A stretch of DNA of 64,000 bases from Sphingomonas hankyongi (GCF_023516575.1 NZ_JAMGBE010000002.1:496001-560000), one strand, 5' to 3'; counted from the first letter of the stretch, positions 7,740 to 17,282 are shown. Made by a program: numbers and translations. Notes: a model not told the origin generated them from the sequence alone.

Positions 7740-8666
7740 ATGCAGCGACTGACTCTCGAAGGCGGCATCCCCGCGGACCTCAAGGGGAGCATCGTCGCAC
7801 TCGGCAATTTCGACGGATTCCACCTCGGCCACCAGGCGGTGGTCGGGCGAGCGATCCAGCGCGGGTTCCACGAGCGGCGGCCGGTCATCGTCGCGACCTT
7901 CGATCCCCACCCGGTCGCCTTCTTCAAGCGCGACGCCCCGCCGTTTCGGCTGACCACGCTCGACCAGCGCGAGCGGCTGTTCGCCCACGCGGGGGCGGAT
8001 GCGATGCTCGTGTTTTGTTTCGACAAGGCGCTCGCAATCACCAGCGCGGAGGATTTTGTTGCGGACACGCTTGCAAAGCAGATCGGCGCGGCAGGCGTAG
8101 TCACGGGCGACGATTTCACCTTCGGGCGCGCGCGGAAGGGTGACGTCGCGGCGCTGAAGACCCTCGGTGAGCAGCATGGCGTGGCGGCGGAGGCGGTCGC
8201 GCCCGTGCTCGAGGGCACACGCATCTCCTCGGGCCGCATCCGCGAGGCGCTCGTCGAGGGCGATATCGCCACCGCGACGCACCTCCTGAGCCGCGATTTC
8301 GCGATCGAAGGCATAGTGCAACGCGGCGACCGACGCGGACGCGAGCTGGGCTACCCGACCGCCAACCTTACGCTCGGCGACTACCAGCGCCCGAAGTACG
8401 GGATTTATGCGGTTCGGGTCACGCTCGAGGACGGCAGCGAATATCCCGGCGTCGCCAATCTCGGCGTCCGGCCGACCTTCGAGCCACCGGAGGAACTGCT
8501 CGAGGCACATTTGTTCGGCTTCGACGGCGACCTGTACGGCCGCAAGATCGAAATCGCGCTCCACGCATTCATTCGCGAAGAGCAGAAGTTCGACAGGGTC
8601 GAAGCCCTCGTTTCACGCATGAAGGAGGACGAGGCGAAGGCGCGGAAGCTGCTGGCCATCGAATAG
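7740..8666 (+). CDS. ribF: Bifunctional riboflavin kinase / FAD synthetase
   Basis: A 308-residue cytosolic enzyme that phosphorylates riboflavin to FMN and adenylates FMN to FAD. The N-terminal nucleotidyltransferase domain shows ALGNFDGFHLGHQAV with its GNFDGxHxGH motif and the ISSGRIREALVEGD segment; the C-terminal riboflavin kinase domain begins about residue 185 with GRELGYPTANL, the PTAN motif that binds Mg and nucleotide. No FMN riboswitch is visible upstream, where a leaderless promoter fits better. A long interspersed palindrome follows the stop and may end the transcript. Confidence 0.95.
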   Translation: MQRLTLEGGIPADLKGSIVALGNFDGFHLGHQAVVGRAIQRGFHERRPVIVATFDPHPVAFFKRDAPPFRLTTLDQRERLFAHAGADAMLVFCFDKALAITSAEDFVADTLAKQIGAAGVVTGDDFTFGRARKGDVAALKTLGEQHGVAAEAVAPVLEGTRISSGRIREALVEGDIATATHLLSRDFAIEGIVQRGDRRGRELGYPTANLTLGDYQRPKYGIYAVRVTLEDGSEYPGVANLGVRPTFEPPEELLEAHLFGFDGDLYGRKIEIALHAFIREEQKFDRVEALVSRMKEDEAKARKLLAIE

Positions 8667-8668
8667 GT

Positions 8669-8737
8669 CGTCATTGCGAGGAGCCGAAGGCGACGTGGCA
8701 ATCCAGACTGGATTGCTTCGCTACGCTCGCAATGACG
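8669..8737 (+). repeat. Interspersed palindromic repeat
   Basis: A 69-bp near-palindrome in the ribF-ileS gap. The outer arms CGTCATTGCGAG and CTCGCAATGACG match perfectly over 12 bp and inner arms CAATCCAG and CTGGATTG over 8 bp, with small asymmetric bulges between. Elements of this look are scattered through many alphaproteobacterial genomes. As RNA it folds into a long cruciform-like stem and may terminate or stabilise the ribF mRNA. Confidence 0.75.
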
Positions 8738-8744
8738 GCGGAGT

Positions 8745-8774
8745 TTGCAGAATCGGTAACTCGACCGCTAGAGC
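8745..8774 (+). promoter_or_regulatory. Putative promoter of ileS, leaderless type
   Basis: TTGCAG (8745-8750), 18-nt spacer, TAGAGC (8769-8774), then 8 nt to the ileS ATG and no Shine-Dalgarno. The same geometry and -10 box as at ribF. Confidence 0.45.
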
Positions 8775-8782
8775 CGCGCGCA

Positions 8783-11551
8783 ATGTCCGAAGCCGATACA
8801 CCAGCCAAGCCCGATTATCGTTCGACCGTGTTCCTGCCCAAGACCGACTTTCCGATGAAGGCCGGCCTTCCGCAGAAGGAGCCGGCGATCCTTGCGCGCT
8901 GGGAAGCCGAGGATCTCTACGGCCAGGTCCGCAAATCACGCGAGGGTCGCGAGAAGTTCATCCTCCACGACGGCCCGCCCTACGCCAATGGCGACATCCA
9001 TATCGGCCATGCGCTCAACCGCACGCTGAAGGACATGGTGGTCCGGACGCAGACGTTGCTGGGCAAGGACGCGCCCTTCGTTCCCGGCTGGGACTGCCAC
9101 GGCCTTCCGATCGAATGGAAGATCGAGGAGCAATACCGCAAGAAGAAGCTCAACAAGGACGAAGTTCCGGTCCGCGAGTTCCGCGCCGAGTGCCGTGCCT
9201 ATGCCCAGCACTGGGTCGACGTGCAGCGCGAGCAGATCAAGCGGCTGGGCTGCACAGGCCAGTGGGACAAGCCCTATTTGACGATGGACTTCGACAGCGA
9301 GGCGACCATCGTCAACGAACTGATGAAGTTCGTCGAAAGCGGCCAGCTCTATCGCGGAGCGAAGCCGGTGATGTGGTCGCCTGTCGAGAAGACCGCGCTC
9401 GCCGAGGCCGAGATCGAATATGAGGACATCGTCTCGACCCAGATCGATGTTGGGTTCGAGATCGTCGAAAGTCCGATCCCGGAGCTGGTCGGCGCTTATG
9501 CCGTCGTCTGGACGACCACGCCGTGGACGATCCCGGTCAACCAGGGCATCGCCTACAATCCCGAGGTCGAATATGTGCTCCTCTCGGCTGAGCATTTTCA
9601 CGTGCTCGCCGCAGAACCGCTGATCGGCCCGCTGAAGGAGCGAAGCGGGCTCGTCCACCTTCAGCCGATCAAACATATCAAGGGCTCGGACCTGGCCGGC
9701 ACGATCGTCCGGCACCCGATGCACGAGCTCGGCGGCTTCTTCGCCAAGCCCCGCCCGTTCCTGCCCGGCGACTTCGTCACCACCGACCAGGGCACGGGCC
9801 TCGTCCATATGGCACCCGACCATGGCGAGGACGATTTCGAGCTTTGCAAGGCGAACGGGATCGATCCGGTCTTCGCGGTCGAAGGCGACGGCAAGTACCG
9901 CCCCGACTGGCTGTGGCTCGGCGGCCAGGGCAGCGTCATCAACCCCAAGTTCAACGCGCCCGACGGCCCGATCTGCTCCGATCTCCGCGAGGCCGGCGCC
10001 CTGCTCGCCGCCAGCGCCGACTTCCAGCACAGCTACCCGCATAGCTGGCGGTCGAAGGCCAAGGTCATCTATCGCTGCACGCCGCAATGGTTCGTCGCGA
10101 TGGACCGGCCGCTCGACGATGGCCGTTCGCTCCGCCAGCGCGCGATGCAGGCGATCGCCGATACGCGCTTCGTGCCGGAAAAGGGCCGCAACCGTATCGG
10201 ATCGATGGTCGAGGGTCGCCCGGACTGGGTGCTCAGCCGACAGCGCGCCTGGGGCGTGCCGATCGCGGTCTTCGTCGAACGCAGGACTGGCGCTCTGCTG
10301 GTCGATCATGAAGTGAACGAAAGGATCGTCGCCGCCATCCGCAGCCATGGCGTGGATGCCTGGGATTCGGAGAATGCCGCGCATTTCCTCGGCAACCGCA
10401 ATTCCGATGATTACGAGATGGTCACGGACATCCTGGACGTCTGGTTCGACAGCGGCTCGACCCACGTCTTCACGCTGGAAAGCGGCAAGTGGCCCGAGCA
10501 ACGCTGGCCCGCCGACCTCTATCTCGAAGGCTCCGACCAGCATCGCGGCTGGTTCCAGTCGTCGCTTCTGGAAAGTTGCGGAACGCGCGGGCGCGCGCCG
10601 TTCGACGCGGTCCTGACCCATGGGTTCACGATGGACTCAAAGGGCCTGAAGATGTCCAAGAGCCTGGGCAACACGATCAGCCCGCTCGACCTGATGCGCG
10701 ACTATGGCGCGGACATTTTGCGGCTGTGGGCGCTGTCGGTCGACTTCACCGAGGATCATCGCATCGGCAAGGAGATACTTGCCGGCGTCGCCGATCAGTA
10801 CCGCAAGCTCCGCAACACCTTCCGTTACCTGCTCGGCGCGCTCGCCGATTTCCGCGACGATGAGAAGGTCGGCGTCGATGCGATGCCCGAGCTTGAGCGC
10901 TACGTGCTGCACCTCGCCGCGGATCTCGACAAGAAGCTACGGCAGGCGGTCAACGACTTCGACTATAACAGCTATACTCGCCTGCTCGCCGACTTCGCGA
11001 ACAACGATCTCAGCGCCTTCTATTTCGATATCCGCAAGGACGTCCTCTATTGCGAGGTGAACGCGGAGACGGGCTCCCAGACCGACAAGCGGCGCGCGAA
11101 CCGCACCGTGCTCGACATCCTTTTCCACGCGCTGGTGCGCTGGCTGTCGCCGGTCTTGGTGTTCACGACCGAAGAGGTGTGGGGAACACGCAATCCGGAC
11201 GCCGGCTCGGTCCACCTGCTCGAATGGCCGGAGATTCCCGCGGTCGATGCCGATGACGCGAAATGGACGCAACTGCGGGACCTTCGGACCGCAGTGACCG
11301 AAGCGATCGAGCCGCTGCGCCGCGAAAAGATTGTCGGATCAAGCCTCGAAGCCGAAGTTACGATTCCCGGCACCCCGGCTTCGGAAGCCGAACTGGCGGA
11401 ACTGTTCATCGTCTCGTCAGTCAAGGCCGGCGAGGCATTGGGCGTGGCCAAAACGGATAATCATAAATGCGGACGCTGCTGGCGCCTGCTTCCGGAAGTC
11501 CGGCAGGATGGCGAAACGTGCAACCGCTGCGAGGACGTATTGAATGCGTGA
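8783..11551 (+). CDS. ileS: Isoleucyl-tRNA synthetase
   Basis: A 922-residue class I aminoacyl-tRNA synthetase charging tRNA-Ile, with CP1 editing against valine. Visible motifs: HIGH region GPPYANGDIHIGHALNR near residue 60; editing-domain signature WTTTPWTIPVNQGIA; KMSKS loop GLKMSKSLGNTISP; and a C-terminal zinc site CGRCW...CNRCEDVL. The start at 8783 (MSEADTPAKPDY) is preferred over an in-frame ATG at 8732, which lies inside the upstream palindromic repeat. The last 8 nt overlap lspA, so translation of the two is probably coupled. Confidence 0.97.
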   Translation: MSEADTPAKPDYRSTVFLPKTDFPMKAGLPQKEPAILARWEAEDLYGQVRKSREGREKFILHDGPPYANGDIHIGHALNRTLKDMVVRTQTLLGKDAPFVPGWDCHGLPIEWKIEEQYRKKKLNKDEVPVREFRAECRAYAQHWVDVQREQIKRLGCTGQWDKPYLTMDFDSEATIVNELMKFVESGQLYRGAKPVMWSPVEKTALAEAEIEYEDIVSTQIDVGFEIVESPIPELVGAYAVVWTTTPWTIPVNQGIAYNPEVEYVLLSAEHFHVLAAEPLIGPLKERSGLVHLQPIKHIKGSDLAGTIVRHPMHELGGFFAKPRPFLPGDFVTTDQGTGLVHMAPDHGEDDFELCKANGIDPVFAVEGDGKYRPDWLWLGGQGSVINPKFNAPDGPICSDLREAGALLAASADFQHSYPHSWRSKAKVIYRCTPQWFVAMDRPLDDGRSLRQRAMQAIADTRFVPEKGRNRIGSMVEGRPDWVLSRQRAWGVPIAVFVERRTGALLVDHEVNERIVAAIRSHGVDAWDSENAAHFLGNRNSDDYEMVTDILDVWFDSGSTHVFTLESGKWPEQRWPADLYLEGSDQHRGWFQSSLLESCGTRGRAPFDAVLTHGFTMDSKGLKMSKSLGNTISPLDLMRDYGADILRLWALSVDFTEDHRIGKEILAGVADQYRKLRNTFRYLLGALADFRDDEKVGVDAMPELERYVLHLAADLDKKLRQAVNDFDYNSYTRLLADFANNDLSAFYFDIRKDVLYCEVNAETGSQTDKRRANRTVLDILFHALVRWLSPVLVFTTEEVWGTRNPDAGSVHLLEWPEIPAVDADDAKWTQLRDLRTAVTEAIEPLRREKIVGSSLEAEVTIPGTPASEAELAELFIVSSVKAGEALGVAKTDNHKCGRCWRLLPEVRQDGETCNRCEDVLNA

Positions 11552-12062
11552 ACGGGGGCTAGGCTTTTCTGTAGCTGCGGTGGTCTTCGCCATCGACCAG
11601 CTGATCAAATGGATGGTGACGGGTCCACTCGACCTCAACCGCATCGGCGACCAGCTCATCTTGCTGCCGATCTTCAACTTCACCTACACCGAGAATAACG
11701 GGATCTCGTTGGGCCTCCTCAATGCAACGAACCCGGTCGGGCGCTGGATGCTCGTGGCCCTCACGTCGGCGATCGCGATCGGCGTCGCGGTCTGGATCGG
11801 GCGCGAAAAGAACCGGCTCGACCAGCTGGCGCTCGGAATGGTGCTGGGCGGCGCGCTCGGGAACATCCTGGACCGTGTCCGCCACGGATATGTCGTGGAC
11901 TTCGCCGACCTCCACTTCGGCACGTTCCGCCCGTTTCTGGTATTCAATGTCGCCGACGCGGCGATTAGCATCGGTGTCGTGATCTTGTTGCTGCGAGCCT
12001 TCCTGACTCGTAAGGAGCAGCGAGAGGGCGCAAGCCCTGAGGAGAGAACCGAACATGCGTAA
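11544..12062 (+). CDS. lspA: Lipoprotein signal peptidase (signal peptidase II)
   Basis: A 172-residue inner-membrane aspartyl protease that cleaves prolipoproteins before the lipidated Cys. Four membrane helices are visible. The two catalytic Asp regions are GNILDRVRHGYVVDF and FNVADAAISIGV. It overlaps ileS by 8 nt and the next gene by 8 nt, forming a tight ileS-lspA-bamF run; the next gene encodes one of its likely substrates. Confidence 0.95.
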   Translation: MRERGLGFSVAAVVFAIDQLIKWMVTGPLDLNRIGDQLILLPIFNFTYTENNGISLGLLNATNPVGRWMLVALTSAIAIGVAVWIGREKNRLDQLALGMVLGGALGNILDRVRHGYVVDFADLHFGTFRPFLVFNVADAAISIGVVILLLRAFLTRKEQREGASPEERTEHA

Positions 12063-12462
12063 GACTTACACCGCCCTCCTGCTTGCCGCGGCCACCGCCC
12101 TCGCGGGCTGCTCGACGCTGAGCGGGCAAGCGCGGACGCCGGACGAATTCGCGGTTGCGCGCAACGCGCCGCTGATCATTCCGCCCGACTTCAGCCTGGC
12201 GCCGCCGGTGGCGGGCACCGTCACGAACGCGCCCGACGTTCAGCAGCAGGCCATCGATGCCTTGTTCGGCGGACCGGCGCCACGCAGCGCGGCCGAGATC
12301 ACTTTGCTCGATGAGGCCGGCCGCGCGCTCGTTCCGCAGGGCATCCGCTCGACGGCCTGGGACCCGGATACGCGCGTGGTCGACAAGGGCCCGACCACGA
12401 TGTCGATCCTTTCTGCGGCGGAGGCGGACAGCAACATCGCCTCGGCGCAGCTCGGGCAGTGA
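12055..12462 (+). CDS. bamF: DUF3035 lipoprotein, BamF-type outer-membrane assembly factor
   Basis: A 135-residue lipoprotein: signal peptide with lipobox LAGCS, then RTPDEFAVARNAPLIIPPDF and LAPPVAG, the DUF3035 signature. DUF3035 includes the alphaproteobacterial BamF subunit of the beta-barrel assembly machinery; equating this protein with BamF is by family only. The gene overlaps lspA by 8 nt. It is followed by a transcriptional regulator on the same strand. Confidence 0.75.
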   Translation: MRKTYTALLLAAATALAGCSTLSGQARTPDEFAVARNAPLIIPPDFSLAPPVAGTVTNAPDVQQQAIDALFGGPAPRSAAEITLLDEAGRALVPQGIRSTAWDPDTRVVDKGPTTMSILSAAEADSNIASAQLGQ

Positions 12463-12488
12463 ATTGATTGGGGGGCCAGACGCTGACG

Positions 12489-13040
12489 ATGGCTGAACAC
12501 ACCCTATCCGCACGACTGGTCGAGATCGAATCGATGCTCGACCGTTCGCGGCGCCGCTTCGAAGAGGGCTCGCGGCTGGTCGAGGAAGCGCACGCCATCC
12601 TCGGCGAAATCCAGCAGGCGCTGATCGGCGCGCCGCGAAGCGCTTCGCCGGAGGACAGCGAGGAAGTCGCCTCGCGCCTTCTTGCGTCCCTGAAGGCAAG
12701 CGGAAGCGAAATGCCGGAAACGCTGTGCGGTGGCCGGCTCTCCGTGGACCAGGTGCAGCGGCTGATCCGTATCGACGGACACCCGATCGGCATCACCGAG
12801 ATGGAATATCGCGTGCTCGAGCTGCTTGCTTTCGCGCGCAACAACGTCGTGACGCGGGCGATGCTGCTGAAGCACCTCTACCGCCGCGCGGACGACCAGC
12901 CGCAGCCGAAGATCATCGACGTGTTCATCTCCAAGCTGCGCAAGAAGCTGCGCAATGCCAGTGGCGGAGCCGAGTTCATCGAGACGATCCCGCAGCGCGG
13001 GTGGATCCTGCGCGACGTCGACGAAAAGAGCGGCGCGTAG
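12489..13040 (+). CDS. Winged-helix (OmpR/PhoB-type) DNA-binding protein without receiver
   Basis: A 183-residue protein. The N-terminal half is a helical, coiled-coil-like segment (LVEIESMLDRSRRRFEEGSR, LVEEAHAILGEIQQAL). The C-terminal half (about residues 85-175) is a Trans_Reg_C winged helix: GITEMEYRVLELLAFARNNV, LLKHLYRR, IIDVFISKLRKKLRNASGG and FIETIPQRGWIL. The phosphoacceptor receiver domain of OmpR-type regulators is missing and replaced by the coiled segment, so it is probably controlled by dimerisation or a partner. The start at 12489 is the first ATG; an upstream TTG at 12468 is less likely. Confidence 0.8.
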   Translation: MAEHTLSARLVEIESMLDRSRRRFEEGSRLVEEAHAILGEIQQALIGAPRSASPEDSEEVASRLLASLKASGSEMPETLCGGRLSVDQVQRLIRIDGHPIGITEMEYRVLELLAFARNNVVTRAMLLKHLYRRADDQPQPKIIDVFISKLRKKLRNASGGAEFIETIPQRGWILRDVDEKSGA

Positions 13041-13112
13041 CAGCCTCGCTTGCTGGGCTTAGGCCCTCGGGGATTCATTAATTCCTAACCGTGACGCGGT
13101 TAGCTCGATTCG

Positions 13113-13472
13113 ATGCTGACCTTGCTCGCCGATTCTGCCTCTCGATCGACGCCGGAGCCATATGCCGAAGCGGTTGCGCGGCTGGCGAGCGTTCGTCACG
13201 CACTGCGGCTCGTCAACGCCTGCGGAGACGGTCCCTCCCCCGATCTCGATCGGGACGCCGAGATCGCGTCAGCCTGGACCGAAGCCGGCGGGCCTCGCCG
13301 ACGCTGCTTCGACACGCGTTCCGAACGACTTGTGAGCGCTACGGCTGCGGGGGTCGAAAGCCTGCTGGTTGCCCGGAAGGCCGGTCGCGACCCGCACAGC
13401 GAAGCCAACCGCGAGCTCGTCGAGCAAATCCGCCGCGAAATGGCGGATATCGCGAAGGTCATTCTCGACTAG
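13113..13472 (+). CDS. Hypothetical protein (119 aa)
   Basis: A soluble, Arg/Glu-rich, mostly helical protein of unknown function. No domain is recognised. A perfect 7-bp hairpin (CTAACCG...CGGTTAG, 13085-13103) ends 10 nt before the ATG, and TAGCTC lies 6 nt before it, so the mRNA may be leaderless. The 3' end shares a CTAG with the convergent sulfurtransferase gene: each strand reads TAG there. Confidence 0.6.
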   Translation: MLTLLADSASRSTPEPYAEAVARLASVRHALRLVNACGDGPSPDLDRDAEIASAWTEAGGPRRRCFDTRSERLVSATAAGVESLLVARKAGRDPHSEANRELVEQIRREMADIAKVILD

Positions 13473-14302
13473 GCTGGCCCGGTCGCTTTGGGAGTCGCGG
13501 GATCCGCGCCCCACTCGCTCCAGCTTCCATCGTATAGCCGAACCCGATCGTTGCCGAGTAAGTGCGCGGCGAAAATCAGGCTGTTTGCCGTCACGCCCGA
13601 GCCGCACGTGGCTGTGAACGGCTGCTCCGGATCTATGCCGGCTTCGTCGAACAGACGTCGCAGCTCATCCACCGACTTGAAGCGGCCGTCCTCCCGATAA
13701 AGCTCCGCGAAGGGAAGGTTCCGCGAGCCGGGAATGTGACCGGCTGCTACGCCCGGCCGTGGATCTCCTTCGGTCCCCTCGAAGCGCCCCCTGCCGCGGG
13801 CATCCAGCAGGCGCAGCGAACCGCTAGATAGAACATCTTCCTTAGTCACGACTTCGCCTTCGCGAACCTTCCGTTCGAAGTGCGCCCCTCGCGGTGGCGG
13901 ATCGCCGCTTTCCGTCGGACGTCCCTCCGCCAGCCATTGGCCGAAACCGCCATCGAGGATCGCGACCTTTTCGGCACCGAAGTGGCGCAACATGAACCAG
14001 CCGCGGGCGGCGTTCCGCGTCGGGGAATTGTCGTAGACGACAATGCGGTCGTCGCTGCCGACGCCGAGCCCCTCCATCGCCGCGACGAAATCCTCGGCGG
14101 AAGGCAGCATGTGGGGCGCTGATTGCGACCTGTCGCTAACCTCATCGATGTCGAGGAACCGAGCGCCCGGAATATGCCGCGCAAGATATTCCTCGCGACC
14201 GGTGCGCCCGGTGGCGGGCATGTGCCAGCTTGAATCCACTATAACGAGATCGGGGTCGCCGAGGTGCTGCGCGAGCCATTGCGTGGTGACGAGCGAGTCC
14301 AT
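13469..14302 (-). CDS. sseA: 3-mercaptopyruvate/thiosulfate sulfurtransferase (tandem rhodanese)
   Basis: A 277-residue two-domain rhodanese. The inactive N-terminal domain contains [14 protein letters not shown] and [15 protein letters not shown]; the catalytic C-terminal domain contains [10 protein letters not shown] and the active-site loop CGSGVTA, whose Cys carries the persulfide. The CG(S/T)GVTA loop is the SseA/mercaptopyruvate type rather than plain thiosulfate rhodanese. The start at 14302 gives the usual N-terminus ([14 protein letters not shown]). It is divergent from queF with 47 nt between starts, so the promoters must overlap. Confidence 0.9.
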   Translation of the reverse strand: MDSLVTTQWLAQHLGDPDLVIVDSSWHMPATGRTGREEYLARHIPGARFLDIDEVSDRSQSAPHMLPSAEDFVAAMEGLGVGSDDRIVVYDNSPTRNAARGWFMLRHFGAEKVAILDGGFGQWLAEGRPTESGDPPPRGAHFERKVREGEVVTKEDVLSSGSLRLLDARGRGRFEGTEGDPRPGVAAGHIPGSRNLPFAELYREDGRFKSVDELRRLFDEAGIDPEQPFTATCGSGVTANSLIFAAHLLGNDRVRLYDGSWSEWGADPATPKATGPA

Positions 14303-14349
14303 TGGGAGAGGATAGGCTTGCCGACGACCTGCTGCTAGTTGGGCGCGCA

Positions 14350-14796
14350 ATGGAGACACGTCACCTCGGCCAGCCCAGCGCCCTTCCCGCATCGCCCGAC
14401 GAAGCGGTGCTCGACTATGTTCCGAACCCGCGCGCCGGCACTTTGTATCTCGTTCGTTTCGCGGCGCCCGAGTTCACATCCCTTTGCCCGGTCACCGGCC
14501 AGCCCGACTTCGCGCACCTGGTGATCGACTATGCGCCCGGCGAAACGATCGTGGAGAGCAAGAGCCTCAAGCTCTTCCTCGGATCGTTCCGCAATCATTG
14601 CGGCTTCCATGAAGACGTGACCGTGGGCATCGGCCAGCGGCTGACCGCGGAGCTGAAGCCGCAATGGCTGCGCATCGGCGGTTACTGGTACCCGCGCGGC
14701 GGCATGCCGATCGACGTCTTCTGGCAATCCGGCGCGCCGCCTGAAGGGCTATGGCTGCCCGACCAAGGAGTCGCGCCGTACCGGGGGCGCGGCTAG
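14350..14796 (+). CDS. queF: NADPH-dependent 7-cyano-7-deazaguanine reductase
   Basis: A 148-residue unimodular QueF that reduces preQ0 to preQ1 in queuosine biosynthesis. The nucleophilic Cys is in [16 protein letters not shown] and the NADPH/QueF motif is [15 protein letters not shown]. The later HCGFHEDV holds a conserved Glu-binding region. The start at 14350 (METRHLGQ) matches the family; no preQ1 riboswitch is visible in the 47-nt gap to sseA. Confidence 0.93.
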   Translation: METRHLGQPSALPASPDEAVLDYVPNPRAGTLYLVRFAAPEFTSLCPVTGQPDFAHLVIDYAPGETIVESKSLKLFLGSFRNHCGFHEDVTVGIGQRLTAELKPQWLRIGGYWYPRGGMPIDVFWQSGAPPEGLWLPDQGVAPYRGRG

Positions 14797-14801
14797 GCGC
14801 C

Positions 14802-16850
14802 CTAGCGGAAGTCGGGCTCCGGCGTCAGTGCGTGGTCGTCGGGAGCAGGCGCGTCCGATGCCCGGCCCTTGGTCCAGAAATAGAGCGCCCCGATCGCCGC
14901 CGAGAAGACGACCAGGCTGACGATCATCACCGCCGGATAAGGCTCGACCAACGCCAGCACGTTCGCGCTATCGGCCGATCCGGCCTTTTCTGCTCCGGCG
15001 ACCGCCCCCGCGTAGACGACGCCCATCAGGCTCTCACCGACGATCAGGCCTGTTGCCATGAGCACGCCCATCCGCTCGGCGAAGGCCGGACTCTTCGACT
15101 GCAGCGCCCAGCGGTTGTAGAGATAACCGAGCAGCGCTCCGACCGGAATCAGGAGGTTCGCTTCCATCGGCAGGTAGATGCCCATGCCGATGGCCAACGG
15201 CGGCAAATGCAACCGCTTGTTGGTGGCGCGGCGCAGGACTTCATCGACGATGACGGCGATCACGCCGATGATTGCGCCCTGCCCGATCAGTCCCCAGTCG
15301 AGGCTTCCGCCAAGGACCCCTTGGGCAATCGTCGAGATAATCGCGGCCTGTGGCGCAGGAAGCGCATTCGGCCCCGCTCCGGGCGCACCCTGGAAAGTGA
15401 AGGCCGTGTTCATCAGGTCGAGGATCGGCGGGATCACCAGCGCCCCGAAGACGACGCCCAGGACCAGGGCGACCTGCTGCCGCCAAGGCGTCGCGTCCAC
15501 CAGCTGGCCGGTCTTCAAATCCTGCAGATTGTTGTTGGAGATGGTCGCAACGCCGAAGATGATCGCGGTCACGAACAAGGCGAACGCCACCAGCGCTTTC
15601 GTCTCGTCGCCGCCGGCCCCGCCGAACAGTGCAGCGAGGATCAGCGAAATACCGAGTACCGAGAGGATTCCGACGCCGGAGATCGGGCTGTTCGAAGCGC
15701 CGATGAGGCCCGCCATGTAGCCGCACACGGCGGCGATCACGACGCCCGCGACCAAGATGTAGACGATGCTTATGCCAACCGTCACACCCGCGTTGCTGGA
15801 GATCGGTGCGGTGTTGCCGAAGGCGAACAGCAGCAGTCCGATCGGGATCATCGACAGCAGGATCGTGCCTGTCACGATTCCAATCGGCATGTCGCGCTCG
15901 GTCAGCGGCAGCTGATCGGCGCGGCCTGCCTTCCGCTCCCGGCTCGCAAGCAAAGCCGAGCGAATGCCGGCCACGATCGGACCGATGATCTTGATCAGCG
16001 TCCAGATCGCCGCGACGCCGATAGCGCCGGCGCCGACCATGCGGGCCTTGGCCCGGAATGCCGTGCTGACCAACGCCTCCAGATCCCCGGCCGACTGGGC
16101 GATCAGCGTCGGGTCTTGCGTCCAGTAAGGGACGATCACGACCCAGCTGATGAGGATTCCAATCAGCATGGCGATGCCGACCGCAAGGCCCACCAGGTGG
16201 CCAACTCCCATCAAGGCCATCGAGAAGGTCGGAGAGACTGCAGTCGCGCCCCCGCCAAAGCGGAAGACGCGGCTGGCCGTATCCGTGAGCAGCCGGGTCT
16301 TGGCGAGGATGAAGAAGAGAGCAGCGACGATCGTCGAGCCGCTGATGAGCGCCAGGCCGCGCCGGTTCTCCTCGGCTCCGCCTACACCGGAACCGACCTT
16401 GAGCACCTCGGCGGCGGCCACGCCTTCCGGATAGGGCAGATCCGAACCGGTCACCAAGGCACGGCGCAGCGGCACTGAATACATGACTCCGAGAATGCCC
16501 CCGATGCCGACGACGGCAACTGACAGCCAGTAGGGGAAGCCAGTCCACCAGCCGACCATGATCAGGCCGGGGAGGACGAAGATGATGGCCGACAATGTCC
16601 CCGCAGCCGAGGCAATCGTCTGGACGATGTTATTTTCCTGAATCGTGGAATCCCGGAATGCCTTGAGCACCGCCATCGAGATCACGGCGGCTGGGATGGA
16701 GGTGGCAAAGGTAATGCCGATTTTGAGGCCGAGGTAGACGTTGGCTGCAGTGAATACGACAGTGATCAAGGCGCCGAGGATTATCCCTCGAAGAGTCAGT
16801 TCCTTGATCGAATCGCCAGCACTTCGAGCGCCACTGCTTACGGTTGCCAC
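14802..16850 (-). CDS. OPT-family oligopeptide transporter
   Basis: A 682-residue polytopic inner-membrane protein with about 14-16 helices. It begins with ELTLRGIILGALITVVFTAA and AANVYLGLKIGITFATSIPA, and shows the OPT-family SDLPYPEGVAAAEVLK. OPT proteins take up small peptides or metal-siderophore complexes by proton symport; the substrate is not visible. It is the last gene of a minus-strand run and lies 3 nt after an NTF2-like gene. The C-terminus is hydrophilic. Confidence 0.9.
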   Translation of the reverse strand: MATVSSGARSAGDSIKELTLRGIILGALITVVFTAANVYLGLKIGITFATSIPAAVISMAVLKAFRDSTIQENNIVQTIASAAGTLSAIIFVLPGLIMVGWWTGFPYWLSVAVVGIGGILGVMYSVPLRRALVTGSDLPYPEGVAAAEVLKVGSGVGGAEENRRGLALISGSTIVAALFFILAKTRLLTDTASRVFRFGGGATAVSPTFSMALMGVGHLVGLAVGIAMLIGILISWVVIVPYWTQDPTLIAQSAGDLEALVSTAFRAKARMVGAGAIGVAAIWTLIKIIGPIVAGIRSALLASRERKAGRADQLPLTERDMPIGIVTGTILLSMIPIGLLLFAFGNTAPISSNAGVTVGISIVYILVAGVVIAAVCGYMAGLIGASNSPISGVGILSVLGISLILAALFGGAGGDETKALVAFALFVTAIIFGVATISNNNLQDLKTGQLVDATPWRQQVALVLGVVFGALVIPPILDLMNTAFTFQGAPGAGPNALPAPQAAIISTIAQGVLGGSLDWGLIGQGAIIGVIAVIVDEVLRRATNKRLHLPPLAIGMGIYLPMEANLLIPVGALLGYLYNRWALQSKSPAFAERMGVLMATGLIVGESLMGVVYAGAVAGAEKAGSADSANVLALVEPYPAVMIVSLVVFSAAIGALYFWTKGRASDAPAPDDHALTPEPDFR

Positions 16851-16853
16851 CTG

Positions 16854-17261
16854 TTACTTCCTCCTCGTGTCAGTGCTGTTCGCGCATGGCGCGGGTGTCG
16901 AGTGGCGGCGAAGCGCGCGCCATTGACCGTCTTCCAAAACCCAGACGTCGGTCAGGAGGACGCAATCCTCGATCACGCGGCCTAGATATTTCAGCCGCCA
17001 TTTCGCCTCGATGGTCCCGATCATCACATGTTCGAGAACCGTGGCATCGCGGATCGCGAGCTCGATGCTGTCGACGTCCCGGCGCTGAATGGCGTCGAGC
17101 CATTCATCCCTGCCCATCGTGAATGGTCCGCTGGAGCGCGTGCCGATCAGGACGAAATCGGGATGAACAAGCGAGCGCAGCCGATCGAGATCCTTGCTGC
17201 ACAAGGCGTCGCGCCAGTCATTTTCGAGCGCCTCGATCAATTGGCAGCTCTTGTCGGCCAC
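16854..17261 (-). CDS. NTF2-like (DUF4440) protein
   Basis: A 135-residue cytosolic protein of the SnoaL/NTF2 fold: EALENDWRDALCSKDLDRLR then LVHPDFVLIGTRSSG and VLEDGQWRALRRHS. This is a typical DUF4440 arrangement of helix, strand and closing WR strand. No catalytic residues can be assigned. It is tightly packed between the small exported protein and the OPT transporter, so it is probably co-transcribed with them. Confidence 0.75.
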   Translation of the reverse strand: MADKSCQLIEALENDWRDALCSKDLDRLRSLVHPDFVLIGTRSSGPFTMGRDEWLDAIQRRDVDSIELAIRDATVLEHVMIGTIEAKWRLKYLGRVIEDCVLLTDVWVLEDGQWRALRRHSTPAPCANSTDTRRK

Positions 17262-17282
17262 GGGATTCCTCCTGCCTTGAGC

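Noticed and set aside
8936-10621. Long minus-strand open frame opposite ileS
   Set aside because: Shadow of ileS; no recognisable domain and no ribosome site.
14303-14349. A preQ1 riboswitch before queF
   Set aside because: The gap is only 47 nt and shows no C-rich loop pseudoknot pattern.
14751-16478. Long plus-strand open frame opposite the OPT transporter
   Set aside because: Arg/Asp-rich nonsense typical of the antisense of a high-GC membrane protein; the minus-strand frame has clear helices and family motifs.
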